From: Roseiarcus sp963816065
Lineage (GTDB): Bacteria > Pseudomonadota > Alphaproteobacteria > Rhizobiales > Beijerinckiaceae
Assembly (NCBI GenBank): GCA_963816065.1
Contig: CAWFJG010000015.1
Span: forward strand, 124,001-188,000
Reading direction: 5' to 3'
Length of the DNA: 64,000 nt
A model generated the notes under the pieces. That model worked only from the letters and a program-made list of their open reading frames with translations. It ran no database searches and had not been told where the DNA came from. Positions 43,249 through 53,579 of this stretch are shown here, one piece after another. The position numbers and the translations under genes are program-made. How positions within the stretch are numbered: the first letter of the stretch is position 1; the number at the start of each line of letters is the position of its first letter.

Positions 43249-44420
43249 TCAGGGCCGGTCGCCGTGACCGTTCAACGCGCCGGGCGCCCAGTTCTCCCCG
43301 TCGCGCATGGCGTAGAAGATGTGGAGGCCGATGCGATCGACGCGCTTGAGATAACCGGTCCAGAAGGGCGCGACATAGGCGGCATGATAATTGACGGCTT
43401 CGGCGATGTCCGGATTGTAGTTGCGGCCGCCGACCACCTCTTCAGCGATCCGGGTCGCAACCGCCCATGGGCCGGGTTCCTCGATCCGCAGCGACTTGCC
43501 TTCGCAGGCGAAGGAGAACTGGCAGGCGAACGGGCGGTTGCGGTCCTGGTAGACAACGCCGCAGACTGTGGTTGGATAGATGCCGCTGCGGACGCGGTTC
43601 AATACCACCTGCGCGACCGCCGCCTGTCCGGTCTCCGGCTCCGAGCGGGATTCGAAGTAGATCGCTTCGGCGAGGCAGCGCATTTGCCGGGCGCTGTCCT
43701 TCGGGTCGATCAAGGAGGCGTAATCCGGCTTGCCGCCGCCGAGCAGCGAGCGCTCGGCGACCGTGGTCTGCGGCGCAAGCGAATCCGATTGAACGTCGAC
43801 CACCACGCCGTCGTTCGGGGTCGGCGATTCGGCGTTGAGGGCGAATGCCAGCGGCACGCCGGGCGTCGACCCATCGGTGATCGCGACGACGGGGGCGCCG
43901 GACGTCCGTTCCATTTCGCCCGGGCCACCCGGGCTCGTCGTGTGGTCGGGATCGAACTCCTCCTCGTTCGGATTGTGAGAATGCCCGTCGGTTCGCGCGC
44001 CGGGACCGAGGGAGGTCGGGCCGCCTCGCCGGCGGCCCTCGAATCCAGGGTGCAAGTCGATAAAGGGGTCGCCTTTGCGGCTTCGGTCGATGTTCGGGAG
44101 GGATTTTGCGCCGGTCTTCAGGGCGCGGTTCGGCTCGCTCTCGTCCAGGCGCCGCCAAACTCGCCGGGGTCGCCCGTCACCCATCGGCTCTCGATGAGGG
44201 GCGCAGGCGCCCCGTCGAGACCCACCGCCTCGTAGCGGCTGGCCGCCCGGATCGCCCGGCGAAGCGGGCTGTCGGCGGTCGCGAGCCCGGCGCGGTCGAA
44301 GACGCTGGCGTCGGGGATGCGCTCCTCGTTCGCCCTGGCGGTGATCGACAGCAGCACGCCGACCGCAAGGCACCAGGGGGCGACCGTTCCAGCGGCCCAT
44401 CCTATCCGCGAGCGACCCAT
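43249..44420 (-). CDS. SleB-type cell wall hydrolase, one frameshift
   Basis: The protein has about 390 residues. It begins MGRSRIGWAAGTVAPWCLAV, a signal anchor, followed by a linker. The frame shifts near 44130 into LDESEPNRALKTGAKSLPNI. The C-terminal Hydrolase_2 (SleB) domain reads MRCLAEAIYFESRSEPETGQ with the catalytic Glu, then AAVAQVVLNRVRSGIYPTTV, CGVVYQDRNRPFACQFSFAC and EAVNYHAAYVAPFWTGYLKR. Such enzymes are lytic transglycosylase-like and cut peptidoglycan. It is a single gene between the Hint protein and a 510-base spacer. Confidence 0.9.
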
Positions 44421-44930
44421 ACGCTTTCCACGCGCTTCACCCCGCCGCCGCTGGCGCGGGCCGGTCGACCGGACGCGCGCAATGTGAACGGATCCGGTTA
44501 TCGTCGCGTAAGGTTTCGAGCGGGTTACCGGAGGGGCAGGCGGGACGTCCCGATTTGAGACATGGGCTGCGGTGAACAGACGGCCTGGCCGGCTCGCGAG
44601 ATTTGGATTTCCTCAGGCCTCCGCAGCGGCGGCTCAAGGCTCCGCGAATTCATCGGATTCCGAGGGCCGGATTGGTTTGGATTTCCTTGGATTCTCTCGA
44701 CTGAAATGAGCATTTTCAATGGGTTACCGGAGATCCCGGGGCGGTTTTTTGTTTTTCGCGCAGCCCTTTCCCGCAAGAGGGCGCATCCCCGCGGGAAACG
44801 TCCAGACCGATTGCGCTCGTCGGAGGCCTGCATGATGCGGATCATACCGATTTTTCTGCTTTTCCGCAAGGAAATGAACACGCGAAAATTTCGACCCCCG
44901 GCGGAGGCGAGGCGGGGCTCGCCGTCAGGT
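44421..44930. other. Intergenic region with a 12-bp direct repeat
   Basis: The 510-base region has the repeat GGGTTACCGGAG at 44522-44533 and 44721-44732. The second copy is followed by ATCCCGGGGCGGTTTTTTGT, where a T run comes after a GC-rich block. An open frame crosses the region but shows no protein-like conservation or ribosome site. It contains the upstream region of the SleB gene. Confidence 0.5.
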
Positions 44931-45209
44931 TCACTCCGCCCGCCGCTCGGCGGCCCGTCCGAGCAGGGTGATCGACAGGAAGCCGCCGACCCATGAGCCC
45001 GCGGCGGCGAACAGCACATAGGCCCAGTTGGAGGTGTAGCTGATGACGGCGAAGGCCGACAGCAGATACCATGCGCTGCTCCACGAAGCCGCCGCGAAGC
45101 GCCGCCGGGCGGCGACATTGGCGGTGAACATCACATAGACCGCGTCTGTCAGCGCGGTCGACACGACGACGCCCGCGGCGATCAGCGGATCCAGGTGCGG
45201 CAAAAGCAT
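44931..45209 (-). CDS. Small membrane protein of unknown function
   Basis: This 92-residue protein starts MLLPHLDPLIAAGVVVSTAL after AGGGGAAG. It has three predicted hydrophobic segments: PLIAAGVVVSTALTDAVYVM, SAWYLLSAFAVISYTSNWAY and FAAAGSWVGGFLSITLLGRA. Short charged ends close it. The family is not recognised. It is divergent from the persulfide-metabolising fusion gene and could share its promoter region, but a functional tie is speculative. Confidence 0.75.
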   Translation of the reverse strand: MLLPHLDPLIAAGVVVSTALTDAVYVMFTANVAARRRFAAASWSSAWYLLSAFAVISYTSNWAYVLFAAAGSWVGGFLSITLLGRAAERRAE

Positions 45210-45528
45210 GGGCTTCCCCTTGTCGAGCGGCCAAAGACTTTTGCGCCGAGTTCGGCGGACCGCCCAAGCGATCCTAGCGGGTGAAGCCGCCTCTTCGCAC
45301 CTTCCGTGCTCGATCGCGCAACAGCGAGCGGGTCCGTGCAAGACGCCGACAGGGGGCGGTGCAGCCGCGCGAAATTTCAATGGCTTTGCCGGCCGGGCGT
45401 GCGATCCCCAGTCGCACAAGGTGCGACCATTCGTGCCATGGCAATTCCATCATTATATTCTAATGTATGAATGCGAACGAGGCGCATCGCGCGGGCAGAC
45501 CTGCGTATTGCGCAAAAAAGAGAGCATC
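45210..45528. other. Divergent promoter region of the sulfur-fusion gene
   Basis: The 319 bases hold a perfect inverted repeat GTCGCAC-AAG-GTGCGAC (45411-45427), an AT-rich patch with a BigR/SqrR-like site (45457-45472), and the start of the fusion gene's leader. No gene is supported in it. Confidence 0.55.
45457..45472. promoter_or_regulatory. BigR/SqrR-type persulfide-responsive operator candidate
   Basis: ATTCTAATGTATGAAT fits ATTC-N8-GAAT, the half-site pattern I recall for the persulfide-sensing ArsR-type repressors SqrR and BigR of alphaproteobacteria. It lies 57 bases before a gene built from sulfur-transfer domains. No bigR gene is in the window. Match and context agree, but the consensus is quoted from memory. 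Confidence 0.6.
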
Positions 45529-48031
45529 ATGAAGATTGTCATCATCGGGGGCGTCGCCGGCGGCGCCACCGCGGCGGCGCGCCTGCGCCGAGTCAGCGAA
45601 ACGGCCGAGATCGTCCTCGTCGAACGCGGGCCCTACATCAGCTTCGCCAATTGCGGCCTGCCCTATCACATCTCCGGCGCCATCGCCGAACGCGAGCAGC
45701 TTCTCGTCACCGAGGAATCGCTGTTCGAGGCGCGCTATCATGTCGACGTGCGCTCCCGCACCGAGGCGCTGTCGATCGACCGCGCCGCCAAGACCGTGCG
45801 CCTGCGCGATCTCGAAACCGGGGCCGAGACGGACGAGCCTTACGATCGGCTGCTGCTGTCCCCCGGCGCCGAGGTGGTCCGGCCGCGGCGGATTTCCGGC
45901 ATCGACTCGAAGCGCGTCTTCACCCTGCACAACATCCCCGATCTCGATCGCATCATGGCGGCGCTCGCGGAGAACAAGCCGCGCCGGGCGGTGGTGATCG
46001 GCGGCGGCTACATCGGCCTCGAAGTCGCCGAGAACTTCCACGAGCGCGGCCTTTTCACCACCGTGGTCGAAGGCGCGCCGCAGATCCTCGCGCCGTTCGA
46101 CGAGGAGATGGCCGCGATCGTCCATGCCCATATGCGCGACAAGGCGATCGAGCTCTACCTCGACGACAAGATCGAGCACTTCGAGGATCGGCCCGACCAT
46201 GTCGTCGTGTTCCTGGCGAGCGGCAAGCGCATCCAGGCCGACATCGTCGTCATCTCGATCGGCGTGCGGCCGGAAACCAAGCTCGCGCGCGAAGCGGGGC
46301 TCGAGCTCGGCGCCACCGGCGGCATCAAGGTCGACGAGCGGCCTCGCCACCTCCGATCCCGACATTTTCGCCGTCGGCGACGCGATCGAGGTCACCCATC
46401 GCGTCTCCGGCAAGCCGGCGCTGATCCCGCTCGCCGGACCGGCGAACCGCCAGGCGCGCATCGTGGCCGACAACATGCTCGCCAGCGATCCCGCCGCGCG
46501 CAAACGCTACGGCGGCACGATGGGCACCGCCATCCTCAAGGCGTTCGACCTCGCCGCCGCCTGCACCGGCCTCAACGAAACGCAGGCCAAGGCGCTCGAC
46601 ATTCCGCATCGCGCCGTGGTTATCCACGCCGGATCGCACGCGTCCTACTATCCCGGCAGCCAGCAGCTCAGCCTCAAGCTCGTCTTCGGACTCGACGGCC
46701 GGATACTCGGCGCGCAGGGGATCGGCGCAGACGGCGTCGACAAGCGCATCGACGTCATCGCCACGGCGATCGCCGCCGGGCTGAGCGTGCGGGATCTGAC
46801 CGATCTCGAACTCGCCTACGCGCCGCCGTTCGGCTCGGCGAAGGATCCGGTCAACGTCGCCGGCTATGTCGCGAGCAATGTGCTTGTCCGGGTTTCCAGG
46901 AGATCATCGACTGGCGCGAGCTGCGCGACGTTCTGAAAGTCCGCGCCGGACTCGATCCAGCTCGTCGACGTGCGCACGCCCGAGGAGTTCTCGATCCAGA
47001 CGCTGCCGGGAGCGCGCAACATCGAACTCGACCATTTGCGCGATCGGCTCGGCGAGCTCGATCCCGAGCGGCCGGTGGTGGTTTTCTGCCAGGTCGGCTT
47101 GCGCGGCTATCTCGCCTACCGCATCCTCAAACAGGCCGGATTCAAGGACGTCCGCAACCTGACCGGCGGCTTCAAGACCTACGCCTGGGCGGTCGACAAG
47201 CAGGCCAATCCCGACCTGTTCGACTACGAGAGCATCAAGCGGCGGACGCAGGCGGAGATCGAGGCCGAAACCGGCGGCTGCGAGGTCGCGCTCGCGGGCG
47301 AGGTGCACAAGCTCGACGCGGTCGGGCTGCAATGTCCCGGCCCGATCATGAAGGCCTTCAAGGCCATGGCGGCGATGGAAGTGGGCGAGATCCTGGAAAT
47401 CACCGCGTCCGATCCCGCCTTCAGCCGCGACATCCGCGCCTGGGCGTCGCGCACCGGCAACGTCTTGGAGGCCGTCGGGTCGTCGAAAGGAATCATCACC
47501 GCAAGGGTGCGCAAGGGCTTGCCGGCCGCGATGCAGCCGGCGGGAGGCGGCGAGGCCCGCGACGGCGTCTCGCTGGTCGTGTTCTCCGGCGACCTCGACA
47601 AGGCGATGGCGTCGCTGATCATCGCCAACGGCGCGCTGGCGATGGGCTCGAAGGTGACGGTGTTCTTCACCTTCTGGGGGCTCAATCTGCTGCGCAAGCC
47701 CAACGGCGCGAGCCCGACGAAGCCGCTGATCGACGCCGCTTTCGGCTTCATGCTGCCCAAAGGCGTCGGCAGGGCCAATCACCTGTCCAATATGAACTTC
47801 CTCGGCGCCGGCGGCCTCATGATGCGCAAGCTGATGCACGACAAGCATGTCGAGGACCCCGTCGACCTCCTGGCTTCGCTGGTTTCCGGCGGCGCCAATC
47901 TCGTCGCGTGCCAGATGTCGATGGACGTGATGGGCCTCAAGCGCGAGGAGATGATCGACGGCGTCGAAATCGGCGGCGTCGCGACCTTCCTCAACGAGGC
48001 GAAACAATCGGGGACGACGCTGTTCATCTGA
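45529..48031 (+). CDS. CoA-disulfide reductase / rhodanese / TusA / DsrE fusion protein, frameshifted
   Basis: The pieces give about 834 residues with four domains. The FAD/NAD(P)H CoA-disulfide (persulfide) reductase comes first (MKIVIIGGVAGGATAAARLR; active Cys in ISFANCGLPYHISG; NAD site VVIGGGYIGLEVAENF; PDIFAVGDAIEVTH). A rhodanese domain follows with loop Cys in VVFCQVGLRGYLAYRI. Next is a TusA domain with the Cys-Pro motif DAVGLQCPGPIMKAF. Last is a DsrE/F-like domain (KVTVFFTFWGLNLLRK; GGANLVACQMSMDVMG). Frame changes lie near 46345, 46888 and 46950. The protein likely reduces persulfides and relays sulfane sulfur between its cysteines in the cytosol. A BigR/SqrR-like site precedes it. 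Confidence 0.92.
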
Positions 48032-48165
48032 GCGCAATCGCGCCGTCCCAGCGCCCTTCGGGTTCCTTCAGCGGGGAAGCCTTCCCCGGGCTCGGTCCGA
48101 GGGGACGGTCGTGCGCCCAGAGGATTGACGTCTCTCAGTGCAATTCGATCAGAGTTTGTCACGCG

Positions 48166-48561
48166 CTAACCGTGGCGCCCGCCTTCGTCGTGCTCGCCGC
48201 AACTGGAGTCCGGCGAGAACCTCGTCAAGCTTCCGCTCATGAAGGCGTCGATCGCCTGACCGACGCTGGCGGCGGCGCCCTTCTGGTAGACGTCGATGCC
48301 GACCTGATTGAAGCCCATGAGGGGCCGTCTTCCCATCCCACCGGCGATCAGGATCGCGACGCCGCGCGTGGACAACAGGTTGACCGGAACCATGCATCCT
48401 CCGTGCTGATGGGAAACGCCGGGAAGGGCATCGACTCTGATAACCTTCCCGTCGTCGACCTCCACCAGCGTGAAGAGGTCGCATTGGCCGAAATGATCGG
48501 CGATCTCAGCGTCAATTCCGCCCGGGGTGCAGGAGGGAACCGCAATCCATGCCTTGTTCAT
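48166..48561 (-). CDS. NifX/NifB C-domain-type metal-cluster-binding protein
   Basis: This 131-residue protein belongs to the dinitrogenase iron-molybdenum cofactor family: MNKAWIAVPSCTPGGIDAEI, DHFGQCDLFTLVEVDDGKVI, SHQHGGCMVPVNLLSTRGVA and ILIAGGMGRRPLMGFNQVGI. It ends in a possible metal tail, SSCGEHDEGGRHG. The fold binds Fe-Mo or similar sulfur clusters as a carrier. It is the last gene of a four-gene minus-strand operon (spacing 67 bases to the DUF4405 gene). No nif structural genes are near, so a role outside nitrogenase is likely. Confidence 0.88.
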   Translation of the reverse strand: MNKAWIAVPSCTPGGIDAEIADHFGQCDLFTLVEVDDGKVIRVDALPGVSHQHGGCMVPVNLLSTRGVAILIAGGMGRRPLMGFNQVGIDVYQKGAAASVGQAIDAFMSGSLTRFSPDSSCGEHDEGGRHG

Positions 48562-48628
48562 TTTATGCTTCCTTGCCTTGGCGAAACCGATGTTCGTATT
48601 CCCAGATGATTGACCCCGCTCGATCGCG

Positions 48629-49096
48629 CTAATCCGAGGACCGCCAACCGTGTCTGGCGCCGCCGAACGGGGGCACCGTTGGCGAAGGGGCGCCCCTCAT
48701 TTCGGCGCGGAATTCGGCGACGAGGTTGAACGGCGGCGCTCGGAAGATCGAACCGATCAGGACCATCACGCACAGGGCGACGGCCACAAGCGCCTCGAAA
48801 TGGACTGGCAGGAGCCGCGGCGCCAGCGCCGTGGCCCTTTGTTTGAGGTGATTGACCAGCGCCCGTCGATTCATCCAGATGTGCGGGACCGCAGCCGCCA
48901 GCATCAGCAGCGCGAAGCAGGCGTGCAGGTCCTCCCATTGCCATCGGGTCAGTCCGGCCGCCTGCCAACCGCTTGCATTGGCGAACTGGCCGCGTGGGGC
49001 GAAGAACAGAATCGCACCGCTTATTGCAAGCAGGACGAAACTCGACAGCATCAACAACGTTGTCGTCGTCCTGGCCTGAAACCGAGTCCGTTCCAT
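48629..49096 (-). CDS. DUF4405-like small membrane protein
   Basis: This 155-residue protein starts MERTRFQARTTTTLLMLSSF after GGAGGT. It has three or four membrane helices: TLLMLSSFVLLAISGAILFF, EDLHACFALLMLAAAVPHIW and LPVHFEALVAVALCVMVLIG. The histidines in WEDLHACFAL, AVPHIWMNRR and LVNHLKQ follow the spacing of heme-binding DUF4405/cytochrome b561-type bundles, so heme binding is possible. Its place between two NifX-like genes suggests it supplies electrons to, or anchors, that system. This is inference from context. Confidence 0.75.
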   Translation of the reverse strand: MERTRFQARTTTTLLMLSSFVLLAISGAILFFAPRGQFANASGWQAAGLTRWQWEDLHACFALLMLAAAVPHIWMNRRALVNHLKQRATALAPRLLPVHFEALVAVALCVMVLIGSIFRAPPFNLVAEFRAEMRGAPSPTVPPFGGARHGWRSSD

Positions 49097-49160
49097 CGCA
49101 ACCTCCAATCCAGCCTCTGTATCCTGCTGCGCGCCAGGATCTTTCCGGGCGTTCAAACGG

Positions 49161-49559
49161 TCAGTGGCAAACGCAATTTCCTCCACGCCCCGGCAATTCG
49201 TGGGCCGAGCCCGGTCCGAGTTGCGGGATCTTGCCGCGCTTCATCGCTTCGACCAACGCGGCGATGGGACGCTGGGACTGGTCCCTCCACACTGCGAACC
49301 CGGCCCGCTGCAGTTCGAACAAGGCGTGTCCGCCGATCGACGAGACGACCACGCCCCGCACGCCGTGTTGTGCGAGTCGCCGGACCCGCTCTTCGCAGCC
49401 TCCGTCGTCATGCGCGGGGGCGGGAAGGACCGTGGCTACGGTTTCGCCGCCCGCGCCGATCTCGACCAGCGTGAAACACCGGCAGGTTCCGAAATGCGCA
49501 GACACCGACGCGTCGAGTCCGCCGGAGCTTTTGCTCGGAAAGGCGATCAGATTATTCAT
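49161..49559 (-). CDS. NifX-like metal-cluster-binding protein with Cys-rich motifs
   Basis: This 132-residue protein starts MNNLIAFPSKSSGGLDASVS. It has the NifX-type fold with HFGTCRCFTLVEIGAGGETV and DDGGCEERVRRLAQHGVRGV. A CxC pair (TCRC) replaces the usual R-x-P near the cluster site, and a cysteine-rich tail (GRGGNCVCH) closes the chain. The extra cysteines suggest that it binds a metal or iron-sulfur centre. It starts 32 bases after the DUF134-NifX gene and is followed 64 bases later by DUF4405. The start at 49559 is the family-like one; an upstream ATG adds five residues. Confidence 0.85.
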   Translation of the reverse strand: MNNLIAFPSKSSGGLDASVSAHFGTCRCFTLVEIGAGGETVATVLPAPAHDDGGCEERVRRLAQHGVRGVVVSSIGGHALFELQRAGFAVWRDQSQRPIAALVEAMKRGKIPQLGPGSAHELPGRGGNCVCH

Positions 49560-49591
49560 GGCATGACTTCTCACTCAGATGCCGTTGTCGG

Positions 49592-50296
49592 TCAGCGCGT
49601 CGGCGCCGGCATGGCGACGTCCTCCGGCGAAATCGGCAGGATTTCGCCGCGCCCGAACCCGTCCAGGGCCTCGCGCGCCGTCAGCGCCCCGAGCCCGCCC
49701 GCGACCCGAATGCCGGCTTGCGCCAAGGCGCGCGCGGCCTTGACGCCCACGAACCCGGTCAGAAGGACGCTCACGCCGGCCTTGGCGATCAGGGCTGCCG
49801 CATCGGCGCCGGTATGGCTTGTTCCATCCGTCTCGGCGCCGTTGGAGACGTATTCGAACTCCAGGGTCTTCGCGTCCACGATCAGGAACCCGGGCGCGCG
49901 GCCGAACCTTGGAGCGACCGCCGCCTCGAGCGACGCCGCATGCGCCGACACCGCCACGCGCATGGGCGCAAAACCGTGCGCCGGCGTCACAGCGTCGTTG
50001 TCCTTGACCGCGATGCTCGAAGTCGTCTCGATCCGCAGAGCCAGGCCGCCGACCAACGCCTGGGAAGCCACACGGCGGGCGGCGGCGAGGATGCGTCCGA
50101 ACGTCTGGCGCGAGACGCCCATATGCCGGGCGGCCTCGGCCTGCTCCAGGCCGACGAGATCGGCAAGGCGCAGCGCCTCCAGCCCGTCCAGCGGAAGCAC
50201 GAGTCGGCGAAGCTCCTCGGGAGCCATGCCAACCGGCCTGAATTCTGTGGTTTTGGGCGCCGGACTCACATAGCGCCGCTTGTTCGGTCTCGACAT
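49592..50296 (-). CDS. DUF134 helix-turn-helix fused to a NifX-like domain
   Basis: This 234-residue protein has two parts. Residues 1-95 are a DUF134 DNA-binding domain: RRYVSPAPKTTEFRPVGMAP, LDGLEALRLADLVGLEQAEA and ARHMGVSRQTFGRILAAARR. Residues 110-225 are a NifX-type domain: MRVAVSAHAASLEAAVAPRF, GRAPGFLIVDAKTLEFEYVS and AGVSVLLTGFVGVKAARALA. The fusion of a regulator to a cluster-binding domain suggests a metal- or cluster-responsive transcription factor. It is the first gene of the operon and has a near-consensus promoter with an operator-like motif just in front, so autoregulation is likely. Confidence 0.88.
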   Translation of the reverse strand: MSRPNKRRYVSPAPKTTEFRPVGMAPEELRRLVLPLDGLEALRLADLVGLEQAEAARHMGVSRQTFGRILAAARRVASQALVGGLALRIETTSSIAVKDNDAVTPAHGFAPMRVAVSAHAASLEAAVAPRFGRAPGFLIVDAKTLEFEYVSNGAETDGTSHTGADAAALIAKAGVSVLLTGFVGVKAARALAQAGIRVAGGLGALTAREALDGFGRGEILPISPEDVAMPAPTR

Positions 50297-50308
50297 TCGC
50301 TTCTCTAG

Positions 50309-50352
50309 TTATGAGCATATGACCATTATACGCGGTTGCACCCAATCGTCAA
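50309..50352 (-). promoter_or_regulatory. Promoter and operator-like motif of the DUF134-NifX operon
   Basis: On the minus strand TTGACG (50352-50347) and TATAAT (50330-50325) are separated by 16 bases, close to the sigma-70 consensus. Directly after the -10 lies CATATGCTCATAA (50321-50309), a near-palindromic sequence where a bound repressor would block initiation. Confidence 0.7.
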
Positions 50353-50509
50353 GGACGCTGGGGCGCGCCCGCCTTTCGCGACGCAAAGCCTCAAGCGCCG
50401 AAACTTGGTTCGACACAAAAGTGAAATCAGGTCGGGCGCCCGAGGGCCCGCGCAGCACGAATTGAATCGGTCAGCGCCGTGCCCGGAGGGGCTGTCTGTC
50501 GCCTTCAGC

Positions 50510-51213
<704 letters not shown>

Positions 51214-51217
<4 letters not shown>

Positions 51218-52455
51218 GCCGCGCCCCGGACAATGGTGAGCGGGTCGGCGCGCGCCGCCTTGCGCGCGGGAAGCCACGCCGCCCCGACCGCCGAGAAGAG
51301 CGCGATGACGCTGGCGGAGGCGAACAGAAAGACCGTCAGCTTGACGGGCAGCCGGTCGCCGGCGTTGCCGGTCGGCGCGGGGACCATGTGGATGAGGACG
51401 CCGAGGCCCCAGCCGGCGAGCCAGCCGAGCGCCATCCCGATCACGCCGACGACGATCCCCTCGATCAGGAAGATCGCGACAATCGAGCCCCGCGGCATGC
51501 CGATCGACCGCATGATGGCGATGTCGCGCGCCTTCTCCGACACGATGGTCGAGATGACGTTGAAGATGCCGAAGCCGGCCACCACCAGGATGGCGGCGGT
51601 GGTCAGAAACATGATCTTGTCCTGGAGCGCGAAGACGTCGAGCAGGCGGGCGTAGGTCTCCTCCCATGGGGCGCTCTTGAAGCCCCAGCGGCGCTCGATC
51701 GCCTCAGCGAGGGGGATCGAGCGCGAAACGTTGTCGAGCCGGACGTGGATCTGATTGACCACGCGCGGCCTCGCCTGCATCGCTTGCTGCCGGGCGAGGC
51801 CGGTTATTGCCCAAGACTGGTCCTCCGCGTCGATTCCGGTATGAAAGAGACCGACGATCTTGAGGCTCGTCTGCGACGCCGCTGTCGTTACCGCGGTGAC
51901 GCTATCGCCCAGGTCGACCCCCATCTTGTCCGCGAGCGGACGGCCGATGACGAGACCATTCGGGTTGGAGGCGAGGGCGGCGAAGTCCCCGGCGACCATG
52001 TCGTGCACGATGTCGGTGACTCGCGCCTCGCGTGGCGCGTCCACTCCGATGGCGGTGATTGAGTAGTCGCGCCCGGCATGGCGCAGGATCGCCTGGCCGA
52101 TCAATGACGGCGCCGCCGCGACCCCGTCCATTGCGTTCAGCGCCTCGACGATCGCTGAGGCGCCCGAAATGCCACGGACGGGATCACGCGGCAACACGCG
52201 CCGGACCTCGACGGCACCCTCGGGACGGAGAGTGATCAACGGCTGCGGCGGGGCCCGCCGGATCTCGTCGGAAATCACGATGTGTGGATTGGTGTCGACG
52301 AGCTGCGACAAGAAGTAATTATGGAAGCCGTTCATCATTCCGCCGACGCCAATGAACACCGCGACGCCGAGCATCACCCCTCCGATCGAGACCAGCGTCT
52401 GGCGTTTGCGCGCCCAGAGATGGGCGAAGGCAATCGACAACGGCAGCGGCGTCAT
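51214..52455 (-). CDS. MacB/LolE-like ABC transporter permease (FtsX family)
   Basis: This 413-residue protein has four membrane helices. The first (KRQTLVSIGGVMLGVAVFIG) is followed by a large periplasmic domain. The last three are ILVVAGFGIFNVISTIVSEK, IFLIEGIVVGVIGMALGWLA and LTVFLFASASVIALFSAVGA. The FtsX cytoplasmic motif EKARDIAIMRSIGMPRGSIV sits between them. It starts by overlapping the adaptor stop and ends overlapping the ATPase start. It belongs to type VII ABC systems. No frameshift. Confidence 0.94.
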
Positions 52456-53579
52456 GGCGTGACGCGCACAGGCTTGCCGTCGGCAAGGCGATCGAACGGC
52501 TCAATGACGACCGCGTCTTCGCCGCTCAACCCGGAGGCGATTTCGATCTTCGCCGCCCCGACCGCGCCGGTCTTGACATTGACCCGCCGGGCGCGGCCCG
52601 CCTCGACCACGAATACGTAGGGTGCGCCCGGCCGGCCGCCTACCGAAGCTCCATGCGCGACAGCGCTGGCCGGAAGCAGCAGCGCGTTCTCCCGCTCGGC
52701 GACGACGATGTCGACGTCCGCCGTCATGCCGATCATCAACTTGGTGTCGGGGGTCAGGTCCGCCTCGACCCGAAAGGTGCGCGAGCCCGAATCGCCTTGC
52801 CGTCGGATATTGGTCACCTTCGCCTCGAAGACCTCGTCGGGGAAGCCGTCCGCGTGAGCGGCGATGGACGCCCCGAGGCGGACGCCCGCGATATCGCGCT
52901 CATCGACCTCGGCGGCGATGCGTTTGCGGGCGGTCGAGTCGATCTCGAACAGGACTGCGTTCGCCGCCACCGTCTCGCCAGGCTCGACATGGCGCTTCAT
53001 CATCGTGCCGGAAAGAGGCGACAGCACGACGTAATCCTCGAGTTGCCGGGCGTGGAGGTCGAGGGCGGCCGCCGCCTGGTCGCGCTCCTTCTGCGCGCGC
53101 TCAAGCGTCTGAATCGCGAGCACACCGCGGTTCATCAGCGTCTGGTCCCGGGAAACGTCCGCCTCCGCCATCGTCAGGCGCGCCTTCGCGTCACGGAGGC
53201 GCGCTACGGCCTGGCTGTCGTCGAGGCGGGCGACAACGTCGTTTTTGCGCACCGCATCGCCCTCATCGACAAGCACCTCGGTGACCCTGCCGGCGACGGT
53301 CGACCCGAAGCGGGCGTGATCGATCGCCTCGATCACACCGGTCGCATAGACAGCCTCAATCGCCGGACCGCGCGTCGGAAGGACAGCCTTGACGGCAATG
53401 GGCTGGAAATACATCCACGCGCTCCATGTGAGCGCCAGGATGATGAGAACCGTCACAGAGAGGACAACGCCCCGCGCCCCGGCGCGCGGCCTGACCGGCG
53501 CCGGCCGGACAATCCTCGCGGGCGCGGCCGCCGAACGGACTCTCGCGAGCGACCCCGCCGCGCGCGTTTCAGTCTCCAT
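52452..53579 (-). CDS. HlyD/MacA-like periplasmic adaptor
   Basis: This 375-residue protein has one N-terminal membrane helix (RGVVLSVTVLIILALTWSAW). Then come the lipoyl half FGSTVAGRVTEVLVDEGDAV, a helical hairpin with LRDAKARLTMAEADVSRDQT, the second half VVLSPLSGTMMKRHVEPGET and beta-barrel segments (KLMIGMTADVDIVVAERENA). It acts as MacA does, linking the MacB-like permease to an outer-membrane channel. The start at 53579 (MEtETRAAG...) is preferred because the frame upstream shows no similarity. It is the first gene of the exporter operon. Confidence 0.93.
   Translation of the reverse strand: METETRAAGSLARVRSAAAPARIVRPAPVRPRAGARGVVLSVTVLIILALTWSAWMYFQPIAVKAVLPTRGPAIEAVYATGVIEAIDHARFGSTVAGRVTEVLVDEGDAVRKNDVVARLDDSQAVARLRDAKARLTMAEADVSRDQTLMNRGVLAIQTLERAQKERDQAAAALDLHARQLEDYVVLSPLSGTMMKRHVEPGETVAANAVLFEIDSTARKRIAAEVDERDIAGVRLGASIAAHADGFPDEVFEAKVTNIRRQGDSGSRTFRVEADLTPDTKLMIGMTADVDIVVAERENALLLPASAVAHGASVGGRPGAPYVFVVEAGRARRVNVKTGAVGAAKIEIASGLSGEDAVVIEPFDRLADGKPVRVTP

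Noticed and set aside
44562..44996. Open frame in the 44.4-44.9 kb spacer
   Set aside because: No ribosome site, no protein-like conservation visible, and it overlaps the better-supported membrane protein gene on the other strand.
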